Assembly (NCBI GenBank): GCA_943367715.1
Contig: CALRJY020000016.1
Coordinates: forward strand, 1-64,000
From: JAEYXS01 sp943367715
GTDB taxonomy: Bacteria; Verrucomicrobiota; Verrucomicrobiia; Limisphaerales; JAEYXS01
Direction of reading: 5' to 3'
DNA length: 64,000 nucleotides
Below are positions 43,966-53,562 of this stretch, one piece after another. The notes below the pieces were generated by a model that worked only from the letters and a program-made list of their open reading frames with translations, did not search any database and was not told where the DNA came from. The translations under genes were made by a program, and so were the position numbers. Position 1 is the first letter of the stretch; each line of letters begins with the position of its first letter.

Positions 43966-45278
43966 ACACGATACATCGTCGGGAATTCATCAAGCGGACG
44001 GGGCTTTCAGCCGCCGCACTGCCGTTTCTCATGGGTTTGCCCAGCTTGGGTTTGGCGGCTCCGGCACGTCCGCGCCAGCGGTTGGTGATCATGTTCAGTC
44101 CGAATGGGACGATTCCGCCCGCGTACTGGCCGGATGAGGTGGGGAGCGACTTCAAGTTGAAGGAGATCATGTCGCCTTTGGAAGCGTTCAAGGACAAGAT
44201 GCTGATCGTGAACGGGGTGGCGAATCGCATCCGCGGTGATGGTGACAGCCACATGCGCGGGATGAGCTGCCTGCTGACGGCCATCGAGCTGTTCCCGGGC
44301 AATGTGATGGGCGGTGGCGGTGCGCCAGCTGGTTGGGCGAAGGGCATCTCCATCGACCAGGAGATCAAAAATTACTTCCAGAGCAAGGAAGAGACGAAGA
44401 CGCGGTTTGGTTCACTGGAGTTCGGTGTGGGCGTGACGGATCGGGCCGATCCCTGGACGCGCATGTCTTATGCCGGGGCTAACCAGCCGGTGGCGCCGAT
44501 CTCTGATCCGTACCAGATGTATCAGAAGCTCTATGGGCAATTGAAGGACAAGGAGAGTTTGCAGAGCATTCTGGATGACGTGGAGACGGATTTGAAGAAG
44601 GTCCGCAAGATGATCAGCGCCGAGGACCGCCGCATGCTAGAGCAGCATGAGACGCTGGTGCGACAGATGGAGAAGGATCTGAAGGAAGGCGAGAAGCAGA
44701 AGCTGCTGGCTGCGGCCCCGACCTTGCAGGGTGGTGTTTCGGCCGGGCAGAATGACGATGTGCCGCGGCTGAGCCGGATGCAGGTGGATCTGTTGATCAA
44801 CAGTTTCGTGAACGACATGGCGCGGGTGGCGACGTTGCAGTACACGAAGTCCGTCGGGCAGGCGCGCATGAACTGGCTGGACATCAAGGACGGGCATCAT
44901 GGCCTGTCCCATGAGCAGGACAGCAACACGGATGCACAGCAAAAGCTGATCAAGATCAACAAGTGGTTCGCCGGTGAGCTGAACTATCTGCTGACGCGGC
45001 TGGCGGAGACGCCGGAGCCGGGCAGCACGGGTTCGATGCTGGACAATACGTTGGTCGTCTGGACGAACGAGCTAGGCAAGGGCAACAGCCATACCTTGGA
45101 TAATATTCCGTTCGTGATGGCGGGCGGCGGCTTTGGCTTCCAGATGGGGCGTTCGCTCAAGTTGCAGAAGGTGCCGCATAACCGGTTGCACCTGGCACTG
45201 GCGCATGCGGTGGGGCATCGCATCGAGACGTTCGGCAATCCGGAACTGAGCCAGGGCGGGCCGTTGGATCTGGCCTAA
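43962..45278 (+). CDS. Exported DUF1552 protein
   Basis: The 438-residue protein starts with a Tat-like signal (HRREFIKRTGLSAAALPFLMG) and carries the DUF1552 pattern RQRLVIMFSPNGTIPPAYWPDE ... VNGVANRI ... DSHMRGMSCLLTA ... SIDQEIKNYF. DUF1552 genes are regularly paired with DUF1592-type cytochrome genes, as here, where the start overlaps the previous stop. A Tat signal suggests that it folds before export, perhaps with a cofactor. The biochemical role is unknown. A strong terminator follows. Confidence 0.88.
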   Translation: MNTIHRREFIKRTGLSAAALPFLMGLPSLGLAAPARPRQRLVIMFSPNGTIPPAYWPDEVGSDFKLKEIMSPLEAFKDKMLIVNGVANRIRGDGDSHMRGMSCLLTAIELFPGNVMGGGGAPAGWAKGISIDQEIKNYFQSKEETKTRFGSLEFGVGVTDRADPWTRMSYAGANQPVAPISDPYQMYQKLYGQLKDKESLQSILDDVETDLKKVRKMISAEDRRMLEQHETLVRQMEKDLKEGEKQKLLAAAPTLQGGVSAGQNDDVPRLSRMQVDLLINSFVNDMARVATLQYTKSVGQARMNWLDIKDGHHGLSHEQDSNTDAQQKLIKINKWFAGELNYLLTRLAETPEPGSTGSMLDNTLVVWTNELGKGNSHTLDNIPFVMAGGGFGFQMGRSLKLQKVPHNRLHLALAHAVGHRIETFGNPELSQGGPLDLA

Positions 45279-45297
45279 GAGGAACAGATATTTACAG

Positions 45298-45333
45298 GAA
45301 AGGCTGACAGCGAAAGTTGTCAGCCTTTTTTGT
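45298..45333 (+). terminator. Rho-independent terminator of the DUF1592-DUF1552 operon
   Basis: The arms aaggctgaca/tgtcagcctt (about 45300-45309 and 45318-45327) are followed by a run of T. Confidence 0.85.
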
Positions 45334-45368
45334 TTGATTGGACGCCGACTTTGCTGAGGGACGTTGCT

Positions 45369-45426
45369 GCGGGTTGGGACAACCCGCGCTCCAAGGCCAT
45401 CAGGCGAGGGCGCCTGTGCCACTACG
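45369..45426. repeat. Intergenic palindromic repeat
   Basis: Two hairpins, gcgggttg-gga-caacccgc (45369-45387) and caggcg-aggg-cgcctg (45401-45416), are followed by cactacgg. The second hairpin and its tail match the sequence found inside the kinase fusion gene at 40221-40245. Confidence 0.65.
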
Positions 45427-45427
45427 G

Positions 45428-46153
45428 CTAGGCGGTTGGGCCGGCTTCGTCCATCTTCAGGGCGGCGTGCATGACGAGGTCATTCCAATTGCTCTGAATG
45501 GTGCGGGGCAAGGCGGTGGGCAGGGGGACTTCGCTGATCTTGCCGCTCTTCCAGGTCATGATGCGGCAGAAGGCGTCTTCGCCGGTCTGGTTGCCGGTGA
45601 CGGCGTGGACGACTTGGCCGTCGCGAAAATAGACCAGACCGCGGACGCCTTCCTTGGTGAAGAATTCCAGTCCCATCTTGGCGTGGGAGAGGCACTTCAA
45701 TTGCACGAGATCGATGGGGGTCAGGCAGCTCAGGAGGCCTTCGAAAGCGTTGGCCTGCTTTTCCGGAATGGGCTGTTGGGAGAGGATATCGCGGACGACG
45801 ACGGCAAATTCCTTGGACTTCACCGGCTTTTCAAAGAAGCGGACGGCACCGGCGTTCTGGGCGCGCTGGCGGAACTCCGGCACCTTGCTGGCGGTCATGA
45901 AAATGGCGCGCGGGATGGAGACATGCTCCTTTTGCAGAGCGTCCAGAAAGTCGATGCTGTTGCCATCGGGCAACTGGATGTCGAGGATGAAGAGGTCGAA
46001 GGGCTGCTCGGCAACCTTCTGGCTGGCTTCTTTGATGGTGATGGCCGGGACAAATTTCACATCGGGCAGCTCGCGCGCCAAGGTCGTGATCAGGAAATTT
46101 AAGGCGACCAGATTGTCTTCGAGGAATAGGATGTTGAATTTGTGGTCGGGCAT
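45428..46153 (-). CDS. Response regulator with DUF4388 output domain
   Basis: The 241-residue protein has an N-terminal receiver domain (NILFLEDN, phospho-Asp in LFILDIQLPDGNSIDFL, Thr in FMTASK, Lys in FFEKPVKS) and a C-terminal DUF4388/PATAN-like domain (LSCLTPIDLVQLKCLS ... KEGVRGLVYFRDGQVVHAVTGNQTGEDAFCRIMTWKSGKI). Such proteins take part in phosphorelays linked to motility or adhesion; the output does not bind DNA. No kinase is adjacent. The hybrid kinase at 6-9.5 kb is a possible partner only by proximity. Confidence 0.85.
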   Translation of the reverse strand: MPDHKFNILFLEDNLVALNFLITTLARELPDVKFVPAITIKEASQKVAEQPFDLFILDIQLPDGNSIDFLDALQKEHVSIPRAIFMTASKVPEFRQRAQNAGAVRFFEKPVKSKEFAVVVRDILSQQPIPEKQANAFEGLLSCLTPIDLVQLKCLSHAKMGLEFFTKEGVRGLVYFRDGQVVHAVTGNQTGEDAFCRIMTWKSGKISEVPLPTALPRTIQSNWNDLVMHAALKMDEAGPTA

Positions 46154-46278
46154 AACCTTAAGTGAACTGGACTGAGCGATATTGACGAGGGGAGAGGCGG
46201 GTGTCGAGTCTGGAAGGAAGGGGCGGGGAATGTATGAATTATGAAGTATGAGTTATGAAAGGGGACGGGGCGCAGGGG

Positions 46279-46821
46279 TCAATCTTCGGAGATGAACTGC
46301 CATTGGGCGTCCAGGCTGGTCATGGACCAGAGGTTGAAGGGGACGTTGTCGGGCGGGGTCTGGACGAAGCCGGTGTTGCCGCCGGGATTGGGCGCTGTCC
46401 AAAGGCAGACGATGCCGTGGTGGGAGAGTTCGGCTTTGGCGATGCGGAAGGTGCCGGCTTGAACCGGGGTGGCAATCTTCTCGCCAGCGAGGACACGTTG
46501 CGAGAGGGCATCTAAAGAAGAGCGGTTTAGAGCAAAGGCAGCATGCATGGGCCACTGGGTGTAGCTGGTGAGGAGCAGGAGGAGCGCCAAGACCAACGGC
46601 GTCAGGGCATAAACGATCCGTTGACGAACTGAAGACCGAGTAAGCAGAGCGGTGCCGAAGCCCATGAAAGCAAAGAACACGCAAGGAAGCAGAAGGAGAA
46701 CTGTGGTGGTGCTGCCGTCCAGCCAGCCTAGCAAGTAGCAGAAGATGAGAGTGATGAGTGCCAATGACGGAAGGACGAGGCAAACATGTTCCCAGCGGGA
46801 ATCATAGCCAAACGGTTTCAT
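46279..46821 (-). CDS. Membrane protein, unknown
   Basis: The 180-residue product has three to four N-terminal membrane helices (about 15-32, 39-60, 68-88) and a soluble C-terminal part of about 80 residues (AGTFRIAKAELSHHGIVCLWTAPNPGG). I do not recognise the family. Its start overlaps the end of the upstream membrane-protein gene by 20 bp, so the two form an operon. Confidence 0.55.
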   Translation of the reverse strand: MKPFGYDSRWEHVCLVLPSLALITLIFCYLLGWLDGSTTTVLLLLPCVFFAFMGFGTALLTRSSVRQRIVYALTPLVLALLLLLTSYTQWPMHAAFALNRSSLDALSQRVLAGEKIATPVQAGTFRIAKAELSHHGIVCLWTAPNPGGNTGFVQTPPDNVPFNLWSMTSLDAQWQFISED

Positions 46822-47407
46822 GGTGTCGTTTGATGCGGAGGAATTCGCGCCAGAGGGCAGTGGTCAACACGCAGAGAGCCAGCAAGAAAAGACCGCCGAG
46901 GAGCAACTGGCTGAGGAATTGGGCAAGGGTTACTTCATCACCGATATATCTGAAGCCACTGGCAAAGCCCCCAACAAAGCGGGTGATGAAGGCCCAGAAA
47001 AGGGCAGTGAAAAGGCATATGCCAGCCGTGAGCAACAGCAGGCGGGGGAGACGATATTTTTGAGGGCATAGCCGGGTGGCCAGAAGGGAGGCAAGCAGGA
47101 TGCCTAGAACAAGGTTCTGAGCGCTGAAGGACAATCGCAACTTCCAATTCCCCAAGCTTAACCAAGTCGGTTCTCTGAACTGACCATTGAGGTCCGGTTC
47201 ACCCGGTTTATGCCACCACTCGGTGATACGAATAGTCCTGACAGGACCTAGTAAGCTGAAGCTGCGTTTCGGGCAGTTTCCACAGAAACCAACGGGAAGT
47301 GATTCGTAAGCGAAATAGGCATAGCCGCAAAAGACAGCCAGAAAGGCGATGAACTTGAGCGTGCGGGCCCAAGAGGTGCTTAAAAGCGCTGTCAGCTTGC
47401 CGGTCAT
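46802..47407 (-). CDS. Membrane protein, unknown
   Basis: The 201-residue product has one N-terminal helix (LKFIAFLAVFCGYAYFAY), an exposed loop of about 60 residues with two Cys (GFCGNCPKR), and three further helices toward the C-terminus. The ATG at 47407 places the first helix near the start. It is expressed with the next membrane protein through an overlapping end. The family is not recognised. Confidence 0.5.
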   Translation of the reverse strand: MTGKLTALLSTSWARTLKFIAFLAVFCGYAYFAYESLPVGFCGNCPKRSFSLLGPVRTIRITEWWHKPGEPDLNGQFREPTWLSLGNWKLRLSFSAQNLVLGILLASLLATRLCPQKYRLPRLLLLTAGICLFTALFWAFITRFVGGFASGFRYIGDEVTLAQFLSQLLLGGLFLLALCVLTTALWREFLRIKRHHETVWL

Positions 47408-48175
47408 GGGAGAAAATCTTGTGTTGATACTATGCGCTGTCGGGTTGGACTTGGCAAGCGGGCGGGAAACATGCTTTTGAAGCGATTTTGTCTCCAGATA
47501 GCGCACGTAGCGCATATAGGCCTAACGGTAGTGGTATATTGATGGCAGAATGGCGGCATGAAAAGAGGCGGGATGAGCAAGGAACCTGAGGTTCAAGCCC
47601 CAGAGAATGAAAAGCGGGCAGGTGAGATGATTTTGTGTGAACGGATTGGAACGTAGTGGAACGCAAGATTAGCGGGTAGGCCGAAAAACAGGCAAGATGA
47701 CGTTATGAAGATGAATTTTGTGTGGATGCAGTGGGATGTAGTGAGATGCAAGGTTAGCGGTGGCCGAGAAAAAGGGGCAGGATGAGGGCATGAAAAAGAA
47801 TGAAGAATGGAGAAGGCAGAAGGAAGAAAGGGCCAATGAGGAGGAGAAGATGAATTTTGTGACGATAGAGCCGATACAGCCGATGGAAGGCTAACGGAGG
47901 CAACGTGTTCGTGGCAGGGTGAACGCGTGACCGGTGAATTTTGTCCGAGAATAGTGGGGAATAGCGAGGGGAGTGATAACGGAGGGCGGGAAAATGTGAT
48001 TGAGTAGGGATATGACAAAGCTGCTGGGAGAAAATGAGACGGAGAGAAAGTCGGAGGGGAAACGGTCAGTTCCGCCTCGTGACCTCGTCGGCTACGAGGG
48101 GACGGCAGGATTTTACAATGAAGGGGACCGTTTCATCCATTGCGATGAGGGCGAAGAACAGGTAATCAAGTAACG
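47408..48175. other. Non-coding region with degenerate purine-rich repeats
   Basis: About 770 bp without a credible gene. From about 47560 to 47870 a loosely repeated unit is seen (ggcaagatga...atgaagatgaattttgtg, and variants beginning ggcgggatga and ggcaggatga). A second short repeat at 48074-48098 (gcctcgtgacctcg...gctacga) resembles 2783-2806. Confidence 0.45.
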
Positions 48176-51100
48176 ATGCACATGATGGCGAACAGACAGG
48201 CGATGTGGCTGGCTTTCTTAGGAAGCCTGAGCCTGTGTTTATTGGGCGCGCAGGGGGCGTCGCCGGAGGGGAAGATCGACTTCTCGAAGGATGTTTTGCC
48301 CATTTTATCAGACAAGTGCTTTCATTGCCATGGGCCGGATGATGCGGCGCGCAAGGCTAAGCTCCGGCTGGATACGGAAGAGGGGGCGTTCCGCATCAAC
48401 AAGGGCGTGGCGAACATCGTGAAGGGCAAGCCGGAGAAGAGTGAGCTGATCGTGCGTGTGCTGAGCAAAGATGAGAACGAGGTGATGCCGCCGCCGGAGT
48501 CGCATCGCACGCTGACGGAGGAGCAGAAGCAGACATTGAAGCGCTGGGTGGAACAGGGTGCGCCGTGGGGAAAGCACTGGGCTTTTGCGGAGATCGCGAA
48601 AGTGACGCCGCCGAAGGTGAAGGGGTCGCGCGGGGTAAACAATGCGATCGATCAATTCATTTTGGCGGGATTGGAAAAAGAGAAGCTGAAGCCGTCGGGG
48701 GAAGCGACGAAGGAGCAATTGATCCGGCGGGTGACGTTTGACCTGACGGGTTTGCCGCCGACGTTGGAGGAGATCGATGCATTCGTGAACGATAAGTCTG
48801 CCAAGGCGTATGAGAAGGTGATCGACAGGTTGCTGCAATCGCCGTCCTACGGTGAGCAGATGGCGCGGGAGTGGCTGGACCTGGCGCGGTATGCGGACAC
48901 GTTCGGTTATCAGGCGGATGTGGACATGAACATGTATCCGTGGCGCGACTGGGTGATCCGGGCGTTCAATGAGAATCTGCCGTATGACCAATTCATCACG
49001 TGGCAGCTCGCGGGTGATCTGCTGCCGAACGCCACGCGCGACCAGAAGCTGGCGACGGCGTTTAATCGCTTGCATCGGCAAACGAATGAGGGCGGGAGCA
49101 TCGATGAAGAATTCCGCGTGGAGTATGTGTCGGATCGCGTGCATACGATGGGGACGGCGTTCCTGAGCCTGACGCTGGAATGCGCGCGCTGCCATGATCA
49201 CAAGTATGATCCGATCAGCCAGAAGGATTACTATTCGCTGGGGGCGTTCTTCAACAGCATCGATGAATCGGGGCTTTATTCGCATTTCACGCGGGCGATT
49301 CCTACGCCGACGTTGAATCTCTACAAAGATGATCAGGAGGCGAAAGCGACGACGCTCAAGGCCCAGATCGCACAACAGGAAGCGAAGTTGAAACAGATTG
49401 AGCAGGAAGCGCTGGGACGGTTCGAGAAATGGAAGAATCCGGGTGCGGCGATCATCACGGCGAAGCCCGTGGCGGAGTATTCCTTCGAAGAGATCAAGGA
49501 TAACAAGACGCCGAATGCGCAAGGCACCAATATGGCAGTGCTGGTGGAATCGCCGAAAGCGGTGGCAGGAAAGTTCGGACAGGCGCTGCAATTCAGCGGG
49601 GATAATGAGGTGGAGAGCAAGGGTATCGGGGAATTCAAACGGACGGATGCGTTCTCCTTCACGCTCTGGCTCAAGCCGACGGAGAAGCAAGCGCGCGCGG
49701 TGGTGTTCCATCGTTCACGGGCTTGGAGTGATTCGGGAAGTCGCGGATATGAGTTGGTGCTGGAGGATGGCAAACCATTCTTCGGGCTCATCCATTTCTG
49801 GCCGGGCAATGCGATCGGCGTGCGGGCAAAGGAGGCGTTGCCGCTGAATGAGTGGTCGCACATCGCGGTGACGTATGATGGCTCGAGCAAGGCGGGCGGG
49901 ATCGCACTGTATGTGAATGGGAAGAAGCTGGCAGCGGAGATGGTGCGCGATGGGTTGACGCGGGATATCATTCATCGCGCAGAGTGGGGTGATGCGGATG
50001 CGGGGAATACGCCGCTGACGCTGGCCGGGCGGTTTCGGGACAATGGCTTCAAAAACGGCGTGATAGATGAGTTCACGGTGTATGATGTGGCATTGACGGA
50101 GATGGAGGTGGAAGGATTGGTGCCCAATGGGGCATCGGTGACGGTGGGGCATGATCCTAAGCTCTTGGCCTACTACTTGAATCGGAACGATGAGGAGTAT
50201 CGCAAGGCTCAGGCGGAGCTGAAGCAGTTGCGTGAACAGGAGAACGCGCTGGCGAATGGCGTGCAGGAGATCATGGTGATGAAGGAACTGCCGAAGGCGC
50301 GGCCGGCGTATCTGCTAAAACGGGGAGCGTATGATGCGCCCGCGGATGAGGTGTTTCCGGGTACGCCGGAACGGATTTTCGCGATGCCGAAGGAGTATCC
50401 GAAGAACCGCTTGGGCCTGGCAAAGTGGATGACGGACGCAAGGAATCCGCTCACGGCACGCGTGGCGGTGAACCGTATCTGGAAGCTTCATTTCGGACGC
50501 GGGCTGGTGTCCACGGTGGAGGATTTCGGTGCGCAGAGCCAGCGCCCGACACATCCGGAATTACTCGACTGGTTGGCGCGGCATTACATGGAGTCGGGCT
50601 GGGACCGGAAGGCATTGCACAAGCTCATCCTGATGTCGACGACATACCGTCAGTCCTCGGTGCCGAGTATGGAGCAAATGGCGAAAGACCCGGAGAACTT
50701 GCTGCTGGCGCATGGGCCACGGCATCGGCTGGCGGCGGAGCAGATACGCGATGCGGCTCTGGCGGTGAGCGGGCTATTGAATCCGACCATCGGTGGGCAA
50801 AGCGTGAAGCCGTATCAGCCGGCGGGATTGTGGGAAGAGGCGGGCACGGGCAAGACGTATGTGCAGGACAAGGGCGAGAAGCTGTATCGGCGCAGCCTCT
50901 ACACATTCTGGCGACGCACCTCGCCGCCGCCGTCCATGCTGAGCTTTGATGCGACTTCACGCGAGATCTGCACGGCGAAACGCGAAACGACTTCGACGCC
51001 GTTGCAAGCATTGGTGTTGTTGAACGATCCGCAGTTTGTGGAAGCGTCGCGTGTGCTGGCGGAGAAGTTGGTGAAGGCGGAGCCGCAGGCGCTGGATAAG

Positions 51101-51343
51101 CGGATCGTGAACAGCTTCCGTCTGCTGACGGGACGGGTGCCGGACAAGGAGGAGGTGCAGATCCTGCAAGGATTGTTTGCGGAGCAGAAGGCGCGGTTCT
51201 CGAAGAATACTGAAGCCGCGCAGAAGCTGATCAAGACGGGGGAATCGAAGCCAGACACGACGTTGGAAGCGAGTGATGTGGCGGCGACGACGATGCTGGT
51301 GAGCACGTTGATGAACTTTGACGAATTTGTGATGAAGCGATGA
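48176..51343 (+). CDS. Secreted PSD1-type cytochrome c protein (DUF1549, LamG, DUF1553)
   Basis: The 1055-residue protein has a signal peptide (about 1-27), a PSCyt1 haem region with CFHCHG (residues 48-53), DUF1549 (about 155-360; NNAIDQFILAGLEKEKLKPS, RVTFDLTGLPPTLEEIDAF), a coiled-coil (about 385-415), a LamG/concanavalin-like domain (about 440-640; SFTLWLKPTEKQARAVVFHR), and DUF1553 (about 740-1010; NRLGLAKWMTDARNPLTARVAVNRIW, PTHPELLDWLARHYMESGWDRKALHKLI). This is the classic PVC PSD1 layout, often tied to carbohydrate breakdown loci. A phosphoesterase gene overlaps its end (ATGA). Confidence 0.9.
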   Translation: MHMMANRQAMWLAFLGSLSLCLLGAQGASPEGKIDFSKDVLPILSDKCFHCHGPDDAARKAKLRLDTEEGAFRINKGVANIVKGKPEKSELIVRVLSKDENEVMPPPESHRTLTEEQKQTLKRWVEQGAPWGKHWAFAEIAKVTPPKVKGSRGVNNAIDQFILAGLEKEKLKPSGEATKEQLIRRVTFDLTGLPPTLEEIDAFVNDKSAKAYEKVIDRLLQSPSYGEQMAREWLDLARYADTFGYQADVDMNMYPWRDWVIRAFNENLPYDQFITWQLAGDLLPNATRDQKLATAFNRLHRQTNEGGSIDEEFRVEYVSDRVHTMGTAFLSLTLECARCHDHKYDPISQKDYYSLGAFFNSIDESGLYSHFTRAIPTPTLNLYKDDQEAKATTLKAQIAQQEAKLKQIEQEALGRFEKWKNPGAAIITAKPVAEYSFEEIKDNKTPNAQGTNMAVLVESPKAVAGKFGQALQFSGDNEVESKGIGEFKRTDAFSFTLWLKPTEKQARAVVFHRSRAWSDSGSRGYELVLEDGKPFFGLIHFWPGNAIGVRAKEALPLNEWSHIAVTYDGSSKAGGIALYVNGKKLAAEMVRDGLTRDIIHRAEWGDADAGNTPLTLAGRFRDNGFKNGVIDEFTVYDVALTEMEVEGLVPNGASVTVGHDPKLLAYYLNRNDEEYRKAQAELKQLREQENALANGVQEIMVMKELPKARPAYLLKRGAYDAPADEVFPGTPERIFAMPKEYPKNRLGLAKWMTDARNPLTARVAVNRIWKLHFGRGLVSTVEDFGAQSQRPTHPELLDWLARHYMESGWDRKALHKLILMSTTYRQSSVPSMEQMAKDPENLLLAHGPRHRLAAEQIRDAALAVSGLLNPTIGGQSVKPYQPAGLWEEAGTGKTYVQDKGEKLYRRSLYTFWRRTSPPPSMLSFDATSREICTAKRETTSTPLQALVLLNDPQFVEASRVLAEKLVKAEPQALDKRIVNSFRLLTGRVPDKEEVQILQGLFAEQKARFSKNTEAAQKLIKTGESKPDTTLEASDVAATTMLVSTLMNFDEFVMKR

Positions 51344-52032
51344 AATACGCGGTATTCAGTGATATCCACGGGAATCTGGCGGCATTGCAGGCGGTGTTGA
51401 GAGACGCCGAGGGCAATGCGTGCGAGGGGTATCTCTGCGCGGGCGACATCGTGGGCGAGTATGACCAGTCCGAGGAATGTGTGGAGATGGTGCGGTCGAT
51501 CGGAGCGGTTTGCGTGATGGGCAATCAGGATGAGTATTGCGGAACAGACATGAAGCTGGATGGTTTCAATGAAAAGGCCAGAGAAAGCGTCGAAGCGACT
51601 CGCCGAGCATTGAGCGATGATTCCAAGCTGTGGCTGCAGTCCCTGCCGTATGTGGTGAAGTGTGATGAGTTCACATTGGTGCATGCGTCGCTGGATCATC
51701 CTGAACGGTGGCAGTATATCTTTGATAAAATGGCGGCTGCGGCATCACTCACGGAACAGCAATCTGCGGTATGTTTTAACGGGCACACGCATGTGCCGGT
51801 ATATTTTGAGAAAGACCAGTCAGTGCGCGGTGGAACCTATGCTCAAGTGAGTTTCCGCCGGGGCGCAAAATATCTGGTGAATGTGGGCAGTGTGGGACAC
51901 TCGCGTGATGGCGTGGCGAAGTCCAGCTATGTCATCTACGATACAGATGAGAAAACTGCTGAACTGCGGAGGATTGATTTTATGCGGCCAGAAGGCGGGG
52001 CGGCTTCCGCTCTGGTCGTTCAACCGAGATGA
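51340..52032 (+). CDS. Calcineurin-like metallophosphoesterase
   Basis: The 230-residue protein has the metallophosphoesterase motifs in order: FSDIHGN, CAGDIVGEYDQ, MGNQDEY (in place of the usual GNHD), and GHTHVPV, with VHAS before it. It has no signal peptide, unlike its two neighbours, so it should act in the cytoplasm. It is unusual as a middle gene in a PSD1-DUF1501 operon, with ATGA overlaps on both sides. YfcE/MJ0936-like enzymes of this size hydrolyse phosphodiesters; the substrate is unknown. Confidence 0.85.
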   Translation: MKYAVFSDIHGNLAALQAVLRDAEGNACEGYLCAGDIVGEYDQSEECVEMVRSIGAVCVMGNQDEYCGTDMKLDGFNEKARESVEATRRALSDDSKLWLQSLPYVVKCDEFTLVHASLDHPERWQYIFDKMAAAASLTEQQSAVCFNGHTHVPVYFEKDQSVRGGTYAQVSFRRGAKYLVNVGSVGHSRDGVAKSSYVIYDTDEKTAELRRIDFMRPEGGAASALVVQPR

Positions 52033-53510
52033 AAGATTTTGTCATGAGTAATCCACTTTGCACGGGACCGATGGATGCACTGGGCCTGAGCCGGCGCCAG
52101 TTCCTGAACCGTTTCGGTCTGGGGCTGGGCGGCATCGCGCTGGCGAATCTGGTGAATCCGGTGAGTTCGTTCGGAGCGGCGACGCAAGCGGCGGACAAGG
52201 GCATTCTCAACGGGCAGTTGCATTTCCCGGCGAAGGCGAAGCGCGTGATCTATCTCTTCATGAGCGGCGGGCCGTCGCAATTGGAGACGTTTGATTACAA
52301 GCCGTTGTTGAATGAGCGGAATGGCGAGCAGTTGCCGGACTCGGTGCGGAAGGGCCAACGGCTCACGGGCATGTCGGGGAATCAGGCCTCGCTGCCACTG
52401 GCGGGGTCCATCTACAAGTTCGGTCAGCACGGAAAGAATGGCACGTGGATCAGCGAGTTGCTGCCGCACACGGCGAAGCAGGTGGACAACATGTGCATCG
52501 TGCGTTCCATGTTCACGGAGGCGATCAATCACGATCCGGCGATCACGTTTTTGCAGACGGGTTCGCAGCTCTCGGGAAGGCCGAGCATCGGGGCGTGGCT
52601 GCATTATGGTTTGGGCAGTGATAATGAAAATCTACCGTCGTTCGTGGTGCTGATCACGAAGGGCAAGACGGATCAACCGCTTTACTCGCGCTTGTGGGGC
52701 AGCGGGTTTCTGCCGTCGCGGCATCAGGGCGTGCAATTTCGCTCGGGCAAAGATCCGGTGCTGTATCTGAACAACCCGGAAGGCATCGACAGTGAAGGCC
52801 GGCGGATGATGCTGGATCGTTTGCGCGAGTTGCATGAGCACAGCGCGGCGAAGGTGCAAGATGCGGAGATCGATACGCGCATCGCGCAATACGAGATGGC
52901 GTATCGCATGCAGACTAGCGTGCCGGATGTGATGGATCTCTCGAAGGAATCGCAGGCCACGCTGGATATGTATGGGCCGGATGCGAAGAAGCCGGGAACA
53001 TTCGCGGCGAATTGCCTGCAGGCGCGACGACTGGCGGAGCGGGGCGTGAAGTTCATTCAGCTCTATCATCAAGGGTGGGATCAGCATGGTGGGTTGCCGG
53101 GCGGTATCAAACGGCAATGCCAGGAGACGGATCAACCGGCGGCGGCGTTGCTGCAAGATTTGAAGCAACGCGGCATGCTGGATGACACGTTGGTGGTGTG
53201 GGGCGGGGAGTTCGGTCGCACGAATTATTCACAAGGGAAACTGACACCGACGAATTATGGACGCGATCATCATCCGCGCTGTTTCAGCATCTGGATGGCG
53301 GGCGGCGGGGTGAAACCGGGCACGGTGTATGGCGAGACGGATGAGTTCGGCTACAACGTGGCGAACAAGGGTGTGCATGTGCATGATTTTCACGCGACAA
53401 TGCTGCATCTGCTGGGCGTTGATCACGAACGGTTGACGTATAAGTATCAAGGGCGTCATTTCCGGCTGACGGATGTGCATGGGCATGTGGTGAAGGATAT
53501 TTTGGCTTAA
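52029..53510 (+). CDS. Exported DUF1501 protein
   Basis: The 493-residue protein starts with a Tat signal (SRRQFLNRFGLGLGGIALANLV) and carries the DUF1501 pattern: RVIYLFMSGGPSQLETFDYKP, NMCIVRSMFTEAINHDPA, TGSQLSGRPSIGAWLHYGLG, HQGWDQHGGLP, VWGGEFGRTNYSQ, and GRDHHPRCFSIWMAGGGVKPG. The fold is related to sulfatase/alkaline phosphatase proteins. DUF1501 genes routinely follow PSD1 genes. The role is unknown, but export with PSD1 suggests a joint extracytoplasmic complex. Confidence 0.9.
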   Translation: MKDFVMSNPLCTGPMDALGLSRRQFLNRFGLGLGGIALANLVNPVSSFGAATQAADKGILNGQLHFPAKAKRVIYLFMSGGPSQLETFDYKPLLNERNGEQLPDSVRKGQRLTGMSGNQASLPLAGSIYKFGQHGKNGTWISELLPHTAKQVDNMCIVRSMFTEAINHDPAITFLQTGSQLSGRPSIGAWLHYGLGSDNENLPSFVVLITKGKTDQPLYSRLWGSGFLPSRHQGVQFRSGKDPVLYLNNPEGIDSEGRRMMLDRLRELHEHSAAKVQDAEIDTRIAQYEMAYRMQTSVPDVMDLSKESQATLDMYGPDAKKPGTFAANCLQARRLAERGVKFIQLYHQGWDQHGGLPGGIKRQCQETDQPAAALLQDLKQRGMLDDTLVVWGGEFGRTNYSQGKLTPTNYGRDHHPRCFSIWMAGGGVKPGTVYGETDEFGYNVANKGVHVHDFHATMLHLLGVDHERLTYKYQGRHFRLTDVHGHVVKDILA

Positions 53511-53562
53511 GGAGGTTTTATCGAAGTGGCGTTCTCTCACGAATGCTGCTTAGGTAGGAGAT

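Noticed and set aside
47590..47625. tRNA-like T-loop ggttcaagcccc
   Set aside because: No acceptor or anticodon stem can be built around it.
48308..49711. A 467-codon minus-strand frame opposite the PSD1 gene
   Set aside because: It is Arg/Leu/His-rich shadow sequence without motifs. The PSD1 protein on the other strand is unambiguous.
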